Shown: positions 50,197 through 61,980 of the stretch, piece after piece
Layout of the letters: every line of letters starts with the position of its first letter
Position numbering within the stretch: position 1 is the first letter of the stretch
NCBI RefSeq assembly: GCF_963966145.1
Contig: NC_091052.1
Span: forward strand, 310,001-374,000
DNA length: 64,000 bases
Direction: 5' to 3'
Source: Tenebrio molitor
Lineage: Eukaryota > Arthropoda > Insecta > Coleoptera > Tenebrionidae
Notes under the pieces: model-generated
What the model saw: the letters and a program-made list of their open reading frames with translations, nothing else
Database searches by the model: none
What the model was told of the DNA's origin: nothing
Position numbers and translations under genes: made by a program

Positions 50197-50747
50197 TTTG
50201 CTGTAATTCCGTGATTATTTTGTTTTGTACGATAGGCCGAACTGAAATTGATTTATAAAATACTAATCTAATATCCTACCAAATTTCACTTAAAAATTCC
50301 TACTAAAAAGGTCATTAACAGACCCTAAATTTTTAGCATGTAAATCCCTATAGCCAGCGTTAAAAAAGGCACTGTATACTTTTTATTGAAACAAAAAGAT
50401 CGGGCTGTTAAAAAAATAAATGTTGTCCATTCAACTGAAGTATATAGCCATACAGTGTGAGATCCAGAGCGTACCTTAGTTTAAAAGTACTTTACTGTAG
50501 ATGCCAAAAAAACATGACAGCATATAATAAAATTTGTCAAGAAATGTATTTCAAATTATCGATTTGTGCTATTTTAATTAAAAATTGCAAAAAATAGTGT
50601 ATAGTATACGTAGTAAAATAAGTGTTTCTTTCACACGACGTATTGTCTTACTTACGACTAGTGAAAAAAACATTCATTTTACTACTTATATTATAATATA
50701 CTATTTCAGTTTGATAAAAATTAATTTCAGCAACTGCACGTAATTTG

Positions 50748-51018
50748 TTTTTTTGTTCGACACTGTCAGAATTTGAGAATTTTCTCCTATGTGAACGGAT
50801 TTTGATAAATGTCACAACTTGTCAAAACGAAACGTCAAGCTAATTTTAAAGGTTTTAAGCGATTTGGAGCCTTTAAGGGGCTCGTCGAACAAAAAAACGT
50901 TGTATTCAACTCGTTCGTGTGTAAATTGGGCCTTTTTTGGCACTCGTGGGCTTTTAAATGGCCCACTCGTGCCAAAAAAGTCCCAATTTACACACAAACT
51001 CGTCAAATAAACTACTAA
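50748..51018 (-). mobile_element. Hairpin-frame element, long form, copy H8
   Basis: On the minus strand: opening motif TTAGTAGTTTATTTGACGAG (51018-50999); a stem with nearly complete pairing of 50916-50951 to 50961-51002; closing motif TACAACGTTTTTTTGTTCG (50904-50886); then a 140-bp tail ending GACAGTGTCGAACAAAAAAA near 50748. The tail shares its sequence with H11 and H12. TTTTTTTGTTCGA after the stem and TCGAACAAAAAAA at the end form a second inverted pair. Open frames reported on both strands here are a consequence of the palindrome. Confidence 0.8.
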
Positions 51019-51319
51019 TCATAATTAAAAATTTTAAGAAGAATCAAGAATTCGATATGACCTGGGTCTGCATGGTGCTACCAATATTTGAAAACTGACA
51101 ACATAGCACAGATGTCATTACAAATTTCAATTTTTAAGTTTTGAGTTGTCTTCTTCTGTGCTTTCTTTGTTTTTCTGCGAATTTATTTTTCCGTTTTCAT
51201 TTTGTCTTTCAAAAAGCTGTTCTTTTCAGAACTCTGGGTAATTATAATATTATTTATGCAATTACAAGCGGTGGAAATTATTTATTGATAATTATTATCA
51301 TCGTGATGAACTGATGATA

Positions 51320-52261
51320 TCGCGCGTTCAAATGAAATCCTGGGCTGGCAAGGCGTTAGGAACCGTCAATTGTTGTGCTTTTTTAAAGCGTAGATTAATT
51401 GGAGCATGTTGACAGTTAACCTAAAATTTAGAGCCAAAAATTTTTTCTTTTTTTTTTTCTTTGCAAAGACCCTACTTGAAGAAATTTAATGTGATATTGT
51501 ACTTGTCAATCACTAGGCGGTCTCGGAGAAAAAAATTACCTGGGGTAGTATAGTGGCGGCCGGGGAAAATGGGAATGACTTAAATTAGTTTGGGCTGTAT
51601 TTAAATAAATCTGTAATGGTTATCATTATAAAGATTTACGACAGGGACCGATTTCTTTGAATACCTGTGGTCTTAGAAGGAACGATTTAAGAAGGGTTTT
51701 GTTTGCAGGTGGTGACAGGCAAAAATTTGGCCCTATCGTAAATCTTTATAATGATAACCATTACAGTTTTATTTGAATACAGCCCAGAGTGATTTAAGTC
51801 ATTCTCATTTTCCCCGGCCGCCACTATACTCAAAGTATTTGTCGGAGACCGTCTAGTGATTGACAGGCACAATATGACAATAAATTTCTTCACCTAGGAT
51901 CTTTGTTCGGTTTATTTAGGGCTTAAGTCAGAATTCCTGAGGAAGATACAAGCACTATAGTGAGTGCGATATTTTTGTGATTAGCCTTGGACAATGATTT
52001 AAGAGAATGGTTACCTGTATTTCAGAGGTTTAATTGAGCGTTTCCCGGAACGGGTACACAGTCAGTCGCCTTTCGAGCATTCGAGCTGTTGTAGGTATTG
52101 TATAACGCCGTTTACTGTTGATTTTTGTTTGGGTGTATAACCTGTTAACCAACATACTAAATAATAATAATAATAATGATAATAAATTCAAACTTTACAC
52201 TGGTTCTAAACGGTTTAATTTTTCCAACGCCTACGCAGCCCAGGATTTCATTTGAACGCCA
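51320..52261 (+). mobile_element. Insertion in copy A with GCGTTCAAATG ends
   Basis: A 942-bp insertion with inverted ends of about 30 bp around GCGTTCAAATGAAATCCTGG, absent from copy B. GATA occurs at both borders (51316-51319 and 52262-52265), a possible 4-bp duplication; the outermost bases of the two ends differ, so the exact border is uncertain. It contains the 442-bp foldback element. An AAT microsatellite sits at 52159-52186. Confidence 0.75.
51464..51905 (+). mobile_element. 442-bp foldback element
   Basis: Arms of roughly 180 bp start CAAAGACCCTACTTGAAGAA on the left and, on the opposite strand, CAAAGATCCTAGGTGAAGAA on the right. They include AGTATAGTGGCGGCCGGGGA and ATGGTTATCATTATAAAGAT and surround a loop of about 80 bp. 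Nested in the 942-bp insertion. No coding capacity. Confidence 0.85.
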
Positions 52262-52393
52262 GATAGTTTGTTTTAGTTGGTAGGTCAGATGACATTGGTG
52301 AACCGCGGGGAATAGGGCGGTTCGGGAGGGTGATCGAGGTTTGCATTTCTAATCGCGTAGAGATTTTGTTGCTACGTTAGTTTTTTAATCATA

Positions 52394-52759
52394 TAGTTGA
52401 ATTTTTTTAATAAACAATTGTCAAAACGTTGTCTTGTTGGTATGAGCCAAACTGTGATTTTCATGATAATACGATTGGTCACATTGAGTGTCAACATTTT
52501 TTTATGTAACTGAGCCTGCGCCCTAACGAGCGAGAGTTTATTTCAAATTCGAAAAGGTTTCTCCTGATTTCTCATTAAATTTGTTTTGAAAATGAATTCA
52601 CGGAGGAAAGGTACGGGAAGTGAAGTGAACATAACCTCAACCATGATTTGGTGTCAAATTGTTATACAGCTGGTCCATATGTCCAAATTTTAGGGTGGTA
52701 CAGTATGGTTTTTTACTTCATTTTGACACTGACAATTGTTTATTAAAAAAATTTCACTA
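52394..52759 (+). mobile_element. 366-bp MITE inserted in copy A
   Basis: Inverted ends of about 30 bp: left TAGTTGAATTTTTTTAATAA, right TAGTGAAATTTTTTTAATAA on the opposite strand. TA lies on both sides (52392-52393, 52760-52761). Copy B has the uninterrupted site (AATCATAACTTG, about 55099-55110), which confirms a TA-targeted insertion. Confidence 0.9.
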
Positions 52760-53549
52760 TAACTTGACTAATATTCCGTCAAAATTATAATAACAAACAC
52801 CATCATAATCAGAGAATATCGGTCTTTCGTTCTTAAAGAATACATTTATTCGATTTGAGGCTTAGTTTTCGAGCAATGGAGTGAGAAACGTAAAAACACG
52901 GCAAAATTAACGAATTTTGGCGAGCGTCGAACGGAGATACAGCCATTTGAATTTTATTCTTTCCATAAGACGCTATGCTAATTTGAAAATTGTTTATTTT
53001 TTTTACAACCAAACGGCTACAGAAAATATTACAAAGTTTCCACCAAAAAAATATTTGAACATCGCCTATCTGATACGCTACGTAAGTCGAAAATTTTGAA
53101 TAACGCCCTTTTGCACACGACAATTTTTGAACTTTTTTTTTTGGACGTTCACCTACACATGACCAATCGATTTAGCAAGGTGTCAACTTTTTGCCATTAA
53201 CTGTCCACACGACGAACTTTTTCAGCCTCCGAGTTCTGTTAGTCTGAAGCCAGCGAATATTTTTGTCGTTTCATTCCGAAACGAGAATTTTATGATACGT
53301 ACCGTTACAGATGTGGCAATCACGGAGATGACCATTTGGCAACAGTGCGTTGTAACGTCCCGCGACAAGAAGGAAGAGAAAATGAAAAATACCTAATCTC
53401 TGAATATTTGTATAGAAAGGGTTCATCGTTTATTATATGGATAATAAACTACTCGTATTGCTCCACTCTTTCTGTTGTCTTTATTTATAATTGTTTCCGA
53501 AAATTGTACTTGTTGATATTTAAAAACTGGTTTAAATTTGTTTTCGTTG

Positions 53550-53900
53550 AGTAAGATGTAAGAACAATTAAACGAGATGGAAAATCTTAGTAACGATTTA
53601 TTAACTTTTAATAATAAATTTGGTAAACTACAATAAACGCACGTGACTTCACGTTATGCTTGTACAATGGCGAAGAGAGAATGTCTCCCTTCTTAACATT
53701 TTCAGCTTATATACTACCCCCGTCCCCAATGTTTCACCACCGTGGCCACGTACACAGAAATGTTGCCGGGCTAGGGATATGACCATTTATGGTCATATCA
53801 ACTATCACACCACCGTGTTTTCCACCACTTGGGCCGGAAGGGGTGAGGGTGTTTTCGCATCATCTTCCACGTCACCGTCCACGTCGACTTGATGACGACG
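53550..53900 (-). mobile_element. Possible solo LTR
   Basis: On the minus strand a GC-richer segment leads into GGGGGTAGTATATAAGCTGA (a TATA-like core), then a C/T-rich stretch and, about 120 bases on, AATAAA: the promoter-then-poly(A) order of an LTR. The borders, TG..CA termini and a target duplication were not established. Confidence 0.25.
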
Positions 53901-54051
53901 ACGAATTGTATCGCATTAAGTCGCAATTTCATGGAGTCGAAGATTTTCTCACAAAGACATTATTTCTTCGTGGTTTTAAATATGTAGTACAATTCTCTAT
54001 CATCTGGTGATAGAGTCATTAATAACACTAACACATTAATATCTTCTTGTA

Positions 54052-54749
54052 CCGGGTGGGGCATCGTATACGGGCACACGAGAAATCGCGACTTCTAATT
54101 AAATTAAATTGTCGAAATTTTATATACCTAATTAATAAGGTATATTTGAGAATTTTCAAAAAATGTTTTGTTAATAAATAAGGCCGTAACAGTTTTATTA
54201 GTTTTCTGAAATTAACTGTTAATTTACCTATAAAGTTTTTACACTAAATGAATCTGTATCTGCTAGCCCATCAAACCCTGGTGGCACAATTACAAATTTT
54301 GACTTGGTTAGCTAAATAATTCGCTTTTTTATTTAAACGCAAACCAGACGCGTGATTTATGGCACAATGGTATAATTTCCCAACAAAAGGTATTGCCGAC
54401 CGTTTAAACCTTTTTGCCATGAAATTGACAGGTTCCATTGTCACCTAAATTTACGACAGCACAAGTAGCAGATCATAAATAAAAATGATTTTGAAAGTTG
54501 AAATGTAAAACTGCGTTTAATTCAAAATCTAATTGGTGTTTTTTTCCGATGATTTCGTAAATAATTATAGGAAGTGAATCTGGGTAGGGTAGGTTGAAAT
54601 TTACGTTTTATTTTTTTTTTTGGCTTTGTTTGTAAGTGAAAAATTATCAAAAAATTATGAAATGTACCTTACCAATAGCCAGGTAAGTGTGAAAAATTTC
54701 GACAATTTTATTTAATTAAAAGTCGCGATTTCTCGCGTGCGCCACCCTG
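54052..54749 (+). mobile_element. MITE with CACGAGAAATCGCGACTT ends
   Basis: A 698-bp element with inverted ends of about 65 bp. The left starts CCGGGTGGGG, the right CAGGGTGGCG on the opposite strand; both continue to GCGAGAAATCGCGACTT-like sequence and AAATTGTCGAAATTTT. TA flanks both. No transposase. Confidence 0.8.
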
Positions 54750-54908
54750 TACAACAGCTACATGAGGAAAGATCAGCATCACTTTCTGCGTGACTACGTT
54801 GAAACTTATTTTCGATCAGTTTTTTGGAAAGAACATTAATAAATCTATTTTTATTTTTGCTGTTTGACGTTTTAATCTGTGAATATCGTTAACATTCGTT
54901 GTTTTTTT

Positions 54909-55630
54909 CAGAACTCTGGGCAATACAAGCGGTGGAAATTATTTATTGATTATCATTTATTATCGTGATGAACTGATGATAGTTTGTTTTAGTTCGTAGG
55001 TCAGGAACCGCGGGGAATAGGGGGGTTCGGGAGGGTGATCGAGGTTTGCATTTCTAATCGCTTAGAGATTTTGTTGCTACGAGTACGTTAGTTTTTTAAT
55101 CATAACTTGATTAATATTCCCTCAAAACCATAATAATAAACACCATCGTAATCAGAGAATATCTGTCTTTAGTCCTTAAAGAATGCATTTTTTCGATTTG
55201 AGGCTTAGTTTTCGAGCAATGGAGTGAGAAACGTAAAAACACGGCAAAATTTACGAATTTTTGGCGAGCGTCGAACAGAGATACAGGCATTTGAATTTTA
55301 TTCTTTCCAAAGACCCAATATTTTTTTAAAAATTGTTTATTTTTTTACAAGCAAACGTCTACAGAAAACATTACAAAGTTTCTACCAAAAAAATACTTGA
55401 ACACCGGCTATCCGATAAGCTAAGTAACTCGAAAATTTTGAGTAACGCCCTTTTGCACACGACAATTTTTGAACTTTTTTTTTGGAAGTTCACCTATACA
55501 TGACCAATCGATTTAGCAAGGTGTCAGCTTTTTGCCATTAATTGCCCACACGATGAGCCTCCGAGTTCTCGGACAGTCAGCGAATATTTTTGTCATTTCG
55601 TTTCGCCACGAGAATTTTGTAATTCGTATC
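54909..55630 (+). repeat. Dispersed repeat, copy B (uninterrupted)
   Basis: A direct-orientation relative of copy A, about 720 bp, lacking both insertions and therefore giving their empty sites (GATGATAGTTTG and AATCATAACTTG). It also has small deletions compared with A. Confidence 0.8.
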
Positions 55631-55685
55631 ATGCGACTTGGCTCAACTCAGCAAAAAGAAAAATATAATTGACTCGATAATAACA

Positions 55686-55858
55686 GGTGTTTTTTTTTAA
55701 TTTGGCGTCGAAGTAGGCGTTGAACTGTCGATTATGAACGCACTATACAGGTTACAGATCACAAATCAGCTGTTCAAATCTTACACTTTTACACGAGTGG
55801 TGCGATCTCAATCGACTCTCCAACGCCTGCTTCGACGCCAAATTAAAAAAAGAACACC
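55686..55858 (+). mobile_element. MITE, T-tract-ended family, copy 2
   Basis: A 173-bp element with inverted ends GGTGTT plus a T run, then AATTTGGCGTCGAAGYAGGC. It shares end structure and the blocks GTCGATTRTGAACGCAC and TTACACTTTTACACGAGTGG (compare CACTCGTGTAAAACGTAAG) with 39229-39495. Confidence 0.8.
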
Positions 55859-56060
55859 CTTTATATTTGTACCATTGCCGGACGGTTTGATGGTTTTCAT
55901 TTATTTTTATTTTTATTTAGCTTTTAGTGCCGCAGAAAACCAACGACTACTAAAACGCATGACCGTCCTTTTTGACACACCCGATATAAGTCAATGTGAA
56001 ATGGAAGCCATTCGAGTGATTTATGTTGTTTATTTAGTACGTATAACTATAACTTCTTGA

Positions 56061-58279
56061 AATTTACGTTTCATAAGCGATATAAGAAAAGTGAGGTTTA
56101 GAAAATGTACTAAACTAAAAATAAATGCTTTTTATTAATTCATCAAATAAATCATATTTACAAACAACTATTGAGTTACAATCTACGAATAACAATAATT
56201 AAGTAAGTACCTATATCACAACAAAAATTAACACGTAGTTCACAATTCTGTATAAAGTTTCCATAAATTGTTTTCACAAACGGCGAAATATTCGTTGACA
56301 AAACAACTATCAAATTTAAAGCTTTTATAATGTTATACATAGTGTAATCGGCTCACTTAGTAACAATAAGAGTGGTTAACCAAATAAAGTTAGTAACGGG
56401 CAAATTTACAAATTGTTTACAACATTTTGTCGAAGTTAACCACCACAATGTATTAATAACTATTAAATGAACCGATTTTATGGATTAGTAAATGTATTGT
56501 ACAAACATACAACATCTGTAATGACTAATCATATTGTAACATGTATTTTGTGTAATTTAACTAGCTCAAATAAGATTTTCATTCTGCTTGCAATGAAATT
56601 TTATATATTTACGCTTCAACTCGTCAAAAATAATTTTTCTTGCATGTCCGTATCAACACATAATTCCTGTTAATATGTACTTACCTACATGAAGTGTTAC
56701 TAGTAAAATTCGTTAAATCATTATGACAGTATCTAATTACATAATTTAACGATGGGTCCTCCTCGTTTCATTGTAAAATAAATATAAATATACTACTAAC
56801 TGACTTCTGCACTGCAACTTGCACATAATAACTTGTATGAAATTGTCGAAAATTTTAATTAAGCTAGTCTACAACATCCAAGGAATTGGCTAGTATTACC
56901 TTTCAGATTCATCTGAAAGAGACAAGTATAAAAATGACTTGAAATTAATTTCAAATCGACAGCAGTACTCGTATTTTACTGAATAATAATAAAATTCATG
57001 TTATTGAGACATGTCGTGTCATTTAATTCATTGACGCTGATAAATTGCGTTGACATTTTATACATTTAAACACAATGTTGGGTTCACCATAAAACGTGCT
57101 GTATCACTCTCTAAAAAAATGGAGCTGATTCAAATCAATTGCTCCACTCGGAAGAGACAGGAACTCGCCACAGAACTGGAAAAAATGCAATTAATTACGA
57201 ATCAAATCGATTCAAAATTTAAAACGAAGGCCGAGAAAAAATGTCCAAGCCATGAAATGACGACAGATGTGTCCTTTCACGAAAAATATTAAGTATAACT
57301 GTACTCGTATTTGAAATTCTTCATTCTTGCGTTATAACAGTTTCACTTTGATCTTTTTGTTTGCAAAACATCTAAAAGTGGTCTTGTTATCTTACAAGTT
57401 CCAATTCTTATAGAAGACTTATTCGCTGTTTGCTTTATGACTTCGGAAATGTAGGTCAAAACTAAAATGAGATCGGTTTCTTGTAAGTAAAAAGAAAAAA
57501 TGAAAACGAGATGGTTCTTTTCAAATTCATGTAAAATATCCACTCTCTTTAGAATGATTTAAAAAATAAACTGGAAATGTAATTTGAACGATTCGCCGTG
57601 AAAACATTACTCGCGTTAAAAAATTCACATCGCAACCACCAAATTCTTTTATTACCTCCATTAGGGAATTAAAATTTTCACACACGTTTCGTCAACAAAA
57701 AGAAGATAAAATAATCTCACTCGCTTTTTAACCTTTTTAGAAACTAACTGTGCGGCATAAAATTACTCCGCAAAAAATCCGTTTAACTGCGGATAATTTA
57801 AATAATTTCCACTGCAAAGCAAACAGAGTAATTGAAATAACTGACAACGCAGCATTCAAAGCAAGTTGTGTTGTTTTACTTTTGTTCAATAAACGATTCT
57901 TCTCCCAGTTCGTAAAACGACAAAGCTTATCCGTTCAACTTTAATTGATTTAGTTGGCAGATTATCATCGAAACCGTCGAATTTTCGGCAGACGTTATCG
58001 CTAGTTTTCCGTATCGATACATTTTTAAAACTTTGCAGATATTCTACCGTTCATTTTGTCACGCAAACATTTATTTTGCGCCAATACAAATCCCTACGCA
58101 ACCGAACTGGCAAGGCAACTCACTAAACTTCCTGGAACGTCGACGTAAACATCAAAACCTGTTTTAAAATTTAAAATTATTACTGCAGCTTCAGGAAACC
58201 GTCAAACTAGTTAAATTTGCAGGGTTGCTCATTTTGCCGTTGGTGGAAATAGAAAAATAAAATTTTTGTTGGTGGAGTT
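56061..58279. other. Gene-free stretch downstream of the GPCR
   Basis: AT-rich, no recognised gene or repeat. The 108-codon frame 55734-56060 runs out of the MITE into this region and is not credible. Confidence 0.5.
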
Positions 58280-58285
58280 TTTATT
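58280..58285 (-). terminator. Candidate polyadenylation signal of the GPCR gene
   Basis: AATAAA on the minus strand, about 155 bases after the receptor stop codon. Confidence 0.4.
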
Positions 58286-58440
58286 AAAAAGAGGACAAGA
58301 ACGCGAAACTGTCTCTGCGGTCGTAAGACCATCAGGAAGGCGCAGTTATTTACAGTAACGGAGGCAAATGGTGCGTGATGAAATAAATCTGAGGAAAAAA
58401 AGAAAAAAAACTTTACGTACTAATGCCTCCCTTTATATCA

Positions 58441-59059
58441 TCAGGACGAGGCAAAATCCTGCTGGAAACTGTTGTTATCCGAATGGCCGTCATCCACCTG
58501 CTGCACAATTGAATCAGCGTGGCCACATTTGGCCCTCGGCACCGCCGGCGTTCCAGCAGCTGTTATTACCGTTTCGCACGACTGTCTCAACTTCCGATTG
58601 CTGAATCGGAAGTAACCCAACAAACGTTCCTTTGAAGACCTGGAACAATTCAATTCCCAAGTTTTAATTATCGAGGACTGCGCTGTGAGCTTTACCGGTC
58701 CAAATATAAAACTGTACACAGAACAGAGAACTACTGACCTGTTCATCTGCCAAACGGCGTAAAGGAGAGGAGTGGAACAGGTGGGGGCGAAAGCCACCCA
58801 AACGAACATCGTGTAGGTGATGTCAAAGTTCTTGTTGTTGTCGTACGTTTCCGGAAGCACCAATCGAGCCAGACGGAGGATCATCAGCGGACATAAAGAG
58901 ATGGCGTACAGGGTCACCATCGGGACCAGATATTTTTGAGTGCGTTTTTCTTTGACCAGGTCTAATTCAGACTCGTCACTTTCGTATCTTGTACGGCCGT
59001 TGTCGTGGTCACGGTAACTGTTGCGGCTGTATTGGCTGGAACGGTCGCAGTCTCCCCGG
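58441..59059 (-). CDS. Class A GPCR, C-terminal part (TM6-TM7 and tail)
   Basis: A plasma-membrane receptor; ligand unknown. The exon 59059-58739 encodes a polar third intracellular loop (GRTRYESDESELDLVKEKRT), TM6 (KYLVPMVTLYAISLCPLMIL), an extracellular loop and TM7 ending STPLLYAVWQMN. The last exon, 58639-58441, encodes the tail SSKERLLGYFRFSNRK... to the stop at 58443-58441. The intron 58738-58640 is GT-AG (GTCAGT..TTCCAG). It is exactly 99 bases with no in-frame stop, so retention would add 33 residues to the tail. The usual CWxP of TM6 is SLCP and NPxxY of TM7 is TPLLY, as in divergent orphan receptors. The acceptor at about 59060 is my best choice; 59063 and 59066 are alternatives. 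TM1-TM5 were not found in the window. Confidence 0.75.
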
Positions 59060-61503
59060 CTGCTTCTTCAATTTAGTAATTGGAAAAAGAAAAAGTTCCA
59101 GAGAAAAGAAGTACCCGTACTTGTTATCATAACATCTTAAAATATTAACTTTACCTGACATTGACATGACGTTGTAAAAATATTTCAAACTTTGTCGTTT
59201 TACACAAGAATTTTCAATAATAGAAAAGCTTTCACACAAATTATATCAAGAAAACTGCTGTGCTTTTTACAAATAACACTTTGAAGAATTTAATAAATAC
59301 CCAGCTGTAATGGAAATGCTAAAGAGACTTTGCAAAACATAAATTAGTTGGGCACTCCAAAAAAAAACTGTGAAAAATGTTACTAAAATTGAATACATAG
59401 CATCATACATAATTCACCATAAAAATAATAAATAACGCCTTTAGTTAAAGAAATCCACATGAAAAAAGCGCGATTTAGAAAACAACTGTATAAATGATTG
59501 TTGTCGAAGCAAGCCATGCCCATGATATGAAATTTTTGCCGCTCTGTACAAACATAACAACAACTCTAATGTGGCGTGGACTGTCACAATAGTGTCATTG
59601 TGTGAACGGTGTGTATTCACATAATTTCGATCATTTTCATATGGAGCGGCTACCATAAATTTTACATTCAGTTTTTACCCCAGCTTGGGCTACAGTCATT
59701 TATAATGACGCTGTATAATTAAGTTCACATAAATTAAACAGAAACAAATCCTAAGCGCGGTGTAATTAGTTCAAAAAAAGTTAATTATCTGTATGGTTTG
59801 AATTTAATTTTTTAATGAGTACATAATACCCAATACAATAGTAAATATTAAAAACAATTGCAGATTGCATGCTTTTCATCGATTTGTAATTACATATTGT
59901 GTGTGATTGTCCTTTTGCTTTCCAATTACACGATATATCGGACAGAGCCCTGATACTCGACCCTTTTCCACCAGAGCACACAACATCATCGGATAATTAT
60001 GATAAGGACGCGTTTAATATCACCGATAAGAGTGTCGTTTTCACGGTCGAAATGTCATCAGCAATGAAAACCTCTTTCCTGTTCACATATCACACGCTTA
60101 TCGACGTGTGAACTTTGGAAATAGCAAGTAATAAAAAAAACCGTTTCAATTTATGCTTTTACAGATGTAAAAAGCGCGCCAAAGAGTGACACATTTTACT
60201 TTTTGCACGGTTTAATCTGGCAATGTGGCTTAAATCTGAATCCGTCTATAAGCCGGCTTCATCGATCCCGATTCTCTTGGAAGTCTCGTTCTGGCTAAAT
60301 CTTCCTTGATTGTGTATTCAAAATGTAACAATTAAACAACAGCGACGCTGTCAGCCGGAACGTCAAGAAGTAAATTTGTTTAGGCTTACCGGAAATCCGT
60401 CGTTGTGGAGTGTGAATCGGTCCTGGAACGTCCCTCCCTTCGAGTTTCGAATTTTATCACTGTCAGAGAACTCTGCTGAGTCTGCAATTCTCTTGAAACT
60501 TTCACGTAAAAGTAAGAAATAGTGGCGAGAGGAGAAGCATACCTAAAATGCACATATATTATCATAGCAAGTCTCGACGGCATACTCGTATATAACGCTG
60601 TTAGAGCTAATCGCATTGCATCAAATAAGCGCTCCCTTGCAATATTTTATATTTTTCTAAAGCTACAAAGTAGAGGGTGGCAAATACCCGTCTTTCCACG
60701 TACATCATTTTATTAAGACGAATATTGTGGCTTGCTTACACTTCGTGGTGTGAATGGAAGCAAACATTATCTCGAAACTTTTAATTGGATCGAGAAAATC
60801 TCGTAGTGCTCTTTGGAGTGGGAAGTTTCACAAAAATATTTATCAAGATTTATTTCAGGAAATTTTTAAACCATAAAGCCAATCCGTTCGAGAGCGTAAA
60901 CTGTTTTTCGGGGGTTTTCGAAAGCGGAATAATCCGAACAAAAAGACTGAGGGCTGTATATTTCAATTCGTAATAAATAGTCGGCAGAGCTCACGATAAA
61001 CATTATAAATGTATATTTGGAAACTGAAGGGTAGATGCACGTGACAGATGGGTCGCTTCCAACTATGGGCAAAATTTATATAGGGCAAGTCACATAAGGC
61101 TTATTTCTGAATTTATTTTGTACGCAACCAAAAATACTAATGACGCTGACCACTCGATACCGTTTATAATGTGATTTAATTTAGTAATCAACGTAGGTAT
61201 GTAATTTGGCTAAAAATGTCAAAATGACAGTTAATGAATTTAATTTTTGATTTCATTAATCAGAACAGGATTTTGAACATTTTAATTCCTGAAAATCTCT
61301 CAAAAACAATTTTTTGTAAAATTTTTTCTACACAGATGCAATAAAATCGATGTCCCCTTTCATCGCTAATTCGTCGTTAAAAGCACGTCCTAAAATTCCA
61401 AACTTGTAACTATATAGAATTACCAGAAATAAACCCATCTGAACTTTTCGCGCGGATACCCGGTATTATTATATTTATTCTAAAAAATAAAAAATATTTT
61501 AAA
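59060..61503. other. Gene-free stretch, probably GPCR intron
   Basis: No earlier exon of the receptor is recognised here, so this is likely intron sequence of that gene. No clear repeats. Confidence 0.45.
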
Positions 61504-61649
61504 ACAGCTATTTATGATCAAGTACGCAAAATATAGTTTTAGGGACGAATCGTGATTAAGGACGAGACGACAAAGGAGCCGAGACTTTAATAAGAAAAGT
61601 CCCCTAAAACTATTTGCGTACGTGTTCCATACAAGATTTTTTGCACGAG
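61504..61649 (+). mobile_element. Hairpin-frame element, copy H9
   Basis: Opening motif ACAGCTATTTATGATCAAGT at 61504, stem GTACGCAAAATATAGTTTTA (61522-61544) against 61601-61621, apex with GACGAGACGACAAAGGAGCC, closing motif TACAAGATTTTTTGCA from 61630. More diverged in the opening motif than the other copies. Confidence 0.55.
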
Positions 61650-61980
61650 TTCTCTAAACGACCAAATTGATTTAAAAATTTAAAAATACGCCGCAAAATG
61701 GATCTTTAGGGGCCTAGTACGCTCAAGAAACGCAACAGAAAATTCCAGCGAATATTCCACTAGTGAAAATATAACTGAGTATTCCACTAGTGGTCAAGGT
61801 GAATATTTTAAACAAACCTTGATTATTATTTTTATTCAAGGAAATTATTACTTTCTTACGAAGTTAACTGAACAACGAAATCATGTGTAACGCAGATTTG
61901 CGAACTAGCTTTGAAAATTTTTATTTTAATCATTGATTTGGTTCATTGAATAATCTGTTGAATACAACTCGTAGTCAATG

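Larger units (their letters stand above)
49254..50374 (+). mobile_element. Composite 1.1-kb element with CAGTGCC ends
   Basis: Outer inverted ends of about 38 bp start CAGTGCCTTTTTTTAACGCT (one T more on the left) and are flanked by TA (49252-49253, 50375-50376). A second, independent pair of inverted arms of about 105 bp lies inside (49697-49800 with 50207-50310). The element also contains the palindromic cluster (right copy) and hairpin elements H6 and H7. No transposase. Confidence 0.8.
51226..53290 (+). repeat. Dispersed repeat, copy A (with nested insertions)
   Basis: Starts at TTCAGAACTCTGGG and matches 54909-55630 in order and orientation (AAGCGGTGGAAATTATTTAT, GAACCGCGGGGAATAGG, GAGGCTTAGTTTTCGAGCAA, TGACCAATCGATTTAGCAAG). 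Relative to copy B it carries a 942-bp and a 366-bp insertion. No protein signature. The nature of the repeat is unknown. Confidence 0.8.

Noticed and set aside
50809..51018. Overlapping frames of 63-69 codons on both strands
   Set aside because: They mirror each other because the DNA is a palindrome (hairpin element H8). Not a gene.
51226..55630. Copies A and B considered as the two LTRs of a retroelement
   Set aside because: No TG..CA termini, primer-binding site, polypurine tract or gag/pol frame between them. The interior is filled by a MITE and unrelated DNA.
55734..56060. 108-codon plus-strand frame
   Set aside because: It starts inside a MITE, crosses its inverted end and continues into AT-rich DNA, with no family resemblance.
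22724..59059. TM1-like exon at 22.7 kb joined with the TM6-TM7 exons at 58.4 kb as one receptor
   Set aside because: They are on opposite strands, and three unrelated genes lie between.
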